From: Bacteroidales bacterium
GTDB taxonomy: Bacteria; Bacteroidota; Bacteroidia; Bacteroidales; Marinilabiliaceae
Reading direction: 5' to 3'
NCBI GenBank assembly: GCA_004552385.1
Contig: SFOL01000042.1
Span: 1 to 14,148, forward strand
DNA: 14,148 nt
Shown here: positions 13,923 through 14,148 of the stretch, one piece after another
How positions within the stretch are numbered: position 1 is the stretch's first letter
Layout of the letters: each line of letters begins with the position of its first letter
Translations under genes and position numbers: made by a program
Notes under the pieces: generated by a model
The model's database searches: none
What the model was told of the DNA's origin: nothing
The model's input: only the letters and a program-made list of their open reading frames with translations

Positions 13923-14148
13923 TGCAGTCCACCCTTTAATAAAAATGACAATTTTTTACTTTCCAAAAAACCAGCAATTAAATAGAAAATCAACATATCT
14001 AATACGGTAATAAGCAGCATTACAGTAATAACTATGTAATTAGCTTTCAAAATAATTAAGGTAATAGTTTCAATTATTCCTAAGAATAATAAGAATAGAA
14101 ATTCATATTTATAACAATCAATGCGCTTATAACCTAATAACCTTTTTA
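13919..14148 (-). CDS. Membrane protein of unknown function, C-terminal fragment
   Basis: An open frame of 75 codons enters from the right edge (first full codon at 14146) and ends with TGA at 13919-13921. In very AT-rich DNA such a long stop-free frame is unlikely by chance, and the product is strongly organised: a basic stretch KRLLGYKRIDCYKYE, two hydrophobic segments of about 17-20 residues (roughly 16-33 and 36-61, joined by a short KANY turn), and a basic end FLESKKLSFLLKGGLQ. This is the C-terminus of a multi-pass inner-membrane protein. Its stop overlaps the LamG gene start by ATGA, suggesting coupled translation. No family can be named from the fragment. Its base composition is far more AT-rich than the rest of the window, hinting at acquired DNA. 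Confidence 0.6.
   Translation of the reverse strand, partial: KRLLGYKRIDCYKYEFLFLLFLGIIETITLIILKANYIVITVMLLITVLDMLIFYLIAGFLESKKLSFLLKGGLQ

Noticed and set aside
1..14148. Mobile elements, CRISPR arrays, tRNA or rRNA genes, defence systems
   Set aside because: No transposase, integrase, regularly spaced repeats, RNA gene pattern or defence-type domain could be recognised; the low-GC right edge is the only hint of acquired DNA.

Overview
The window looks like a chromosomal piece from an anaerobic, GC-rich member of the Negativicutes (Selenomonas/Mitsuokella type). This rests on gene content and codon style only; no rRNA or marker gene is present. Its core is a myo-inositol catabolic operon on the minus strand, facing a divergent plus-strand unit that encodes a DeoR-family regulator and an aldehyde dehydrogenase.

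Layout, left to right. 1-86 (minus) is the first 28 codons of a GPH-type sugar/cation symporter cut by the window edge. 87-398 is AT-rich DNA with a small palindrome and a strong hairpin terminator. 235-1257 (minus) is a DMT/EamA-family permease whose last membrane helix has been lost to a deletion and frameshift. 1302-2717 (minus) is a GntP-family permease. A strong terminator at 2777-2812 closes the inositol operon, which reads from 9718 down to 2845: iron-type alcohol dehydrogenase, iolJ-type aldolase, iolC, iolB, iolD, iolE. 9719-10097 is a 379-base divergent control region with a convincing promoter on each strand and several repeat motifs. The plus-strand unit follows: regulator 10098-10901, then aldehyde dehydrogenase 10933-12357, ended by a terminator. 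Finally a minus-strand pair of lower GC: a LamG-domain protein (12525-13922), preceded by the C-terminal 75 codons of a very AT-rich membrane-protein gene (13919 to the window end). These two overlap by ATGA.

How it works together. 2-keto-myo-inositol is dehydrated by IolE, ring-opened by IolD, isomerised by IolB, phosphorylated by IolC and cleaved by the aldolase to dihydroxyacetone phosphate and malonic semialdehyde. The usual next enzyme, the CoA-acylating semialdehyde dehydrogenase IolA, is not in the window. The operon instead starts with an iron-dependent alcohol dehydrogenase, and the divergent aldehyde dehydrogenase has the hydrolytic catalytic pair (Cys and Glu), not the CoA-acylating type. 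I infer that malonic semialdehyde is mainly reduced to 3-hydroxypropionate, a fermentative, redox-balancing version of the pathway. The first enzyme, inositol 2-dehydrogenase (IolG), and a dedicated inositol transporter are also not visible and would have to lie elsewhere, unless the cut-off GPH symporter or the GntP permease takes up the substrate.

Most unusual points: the IolA-less ending with 3-hydroxypropionate as inferred product; a palindrome placed exactly between the -35 and -10 of the regulator promoter; the broken DMT permease whose frame now reads through its own terminator; and a possibly chimeric low-GC LamG/membrane-protein pair at the right edge. I did not find a clearly undescribed defence or mobile system.
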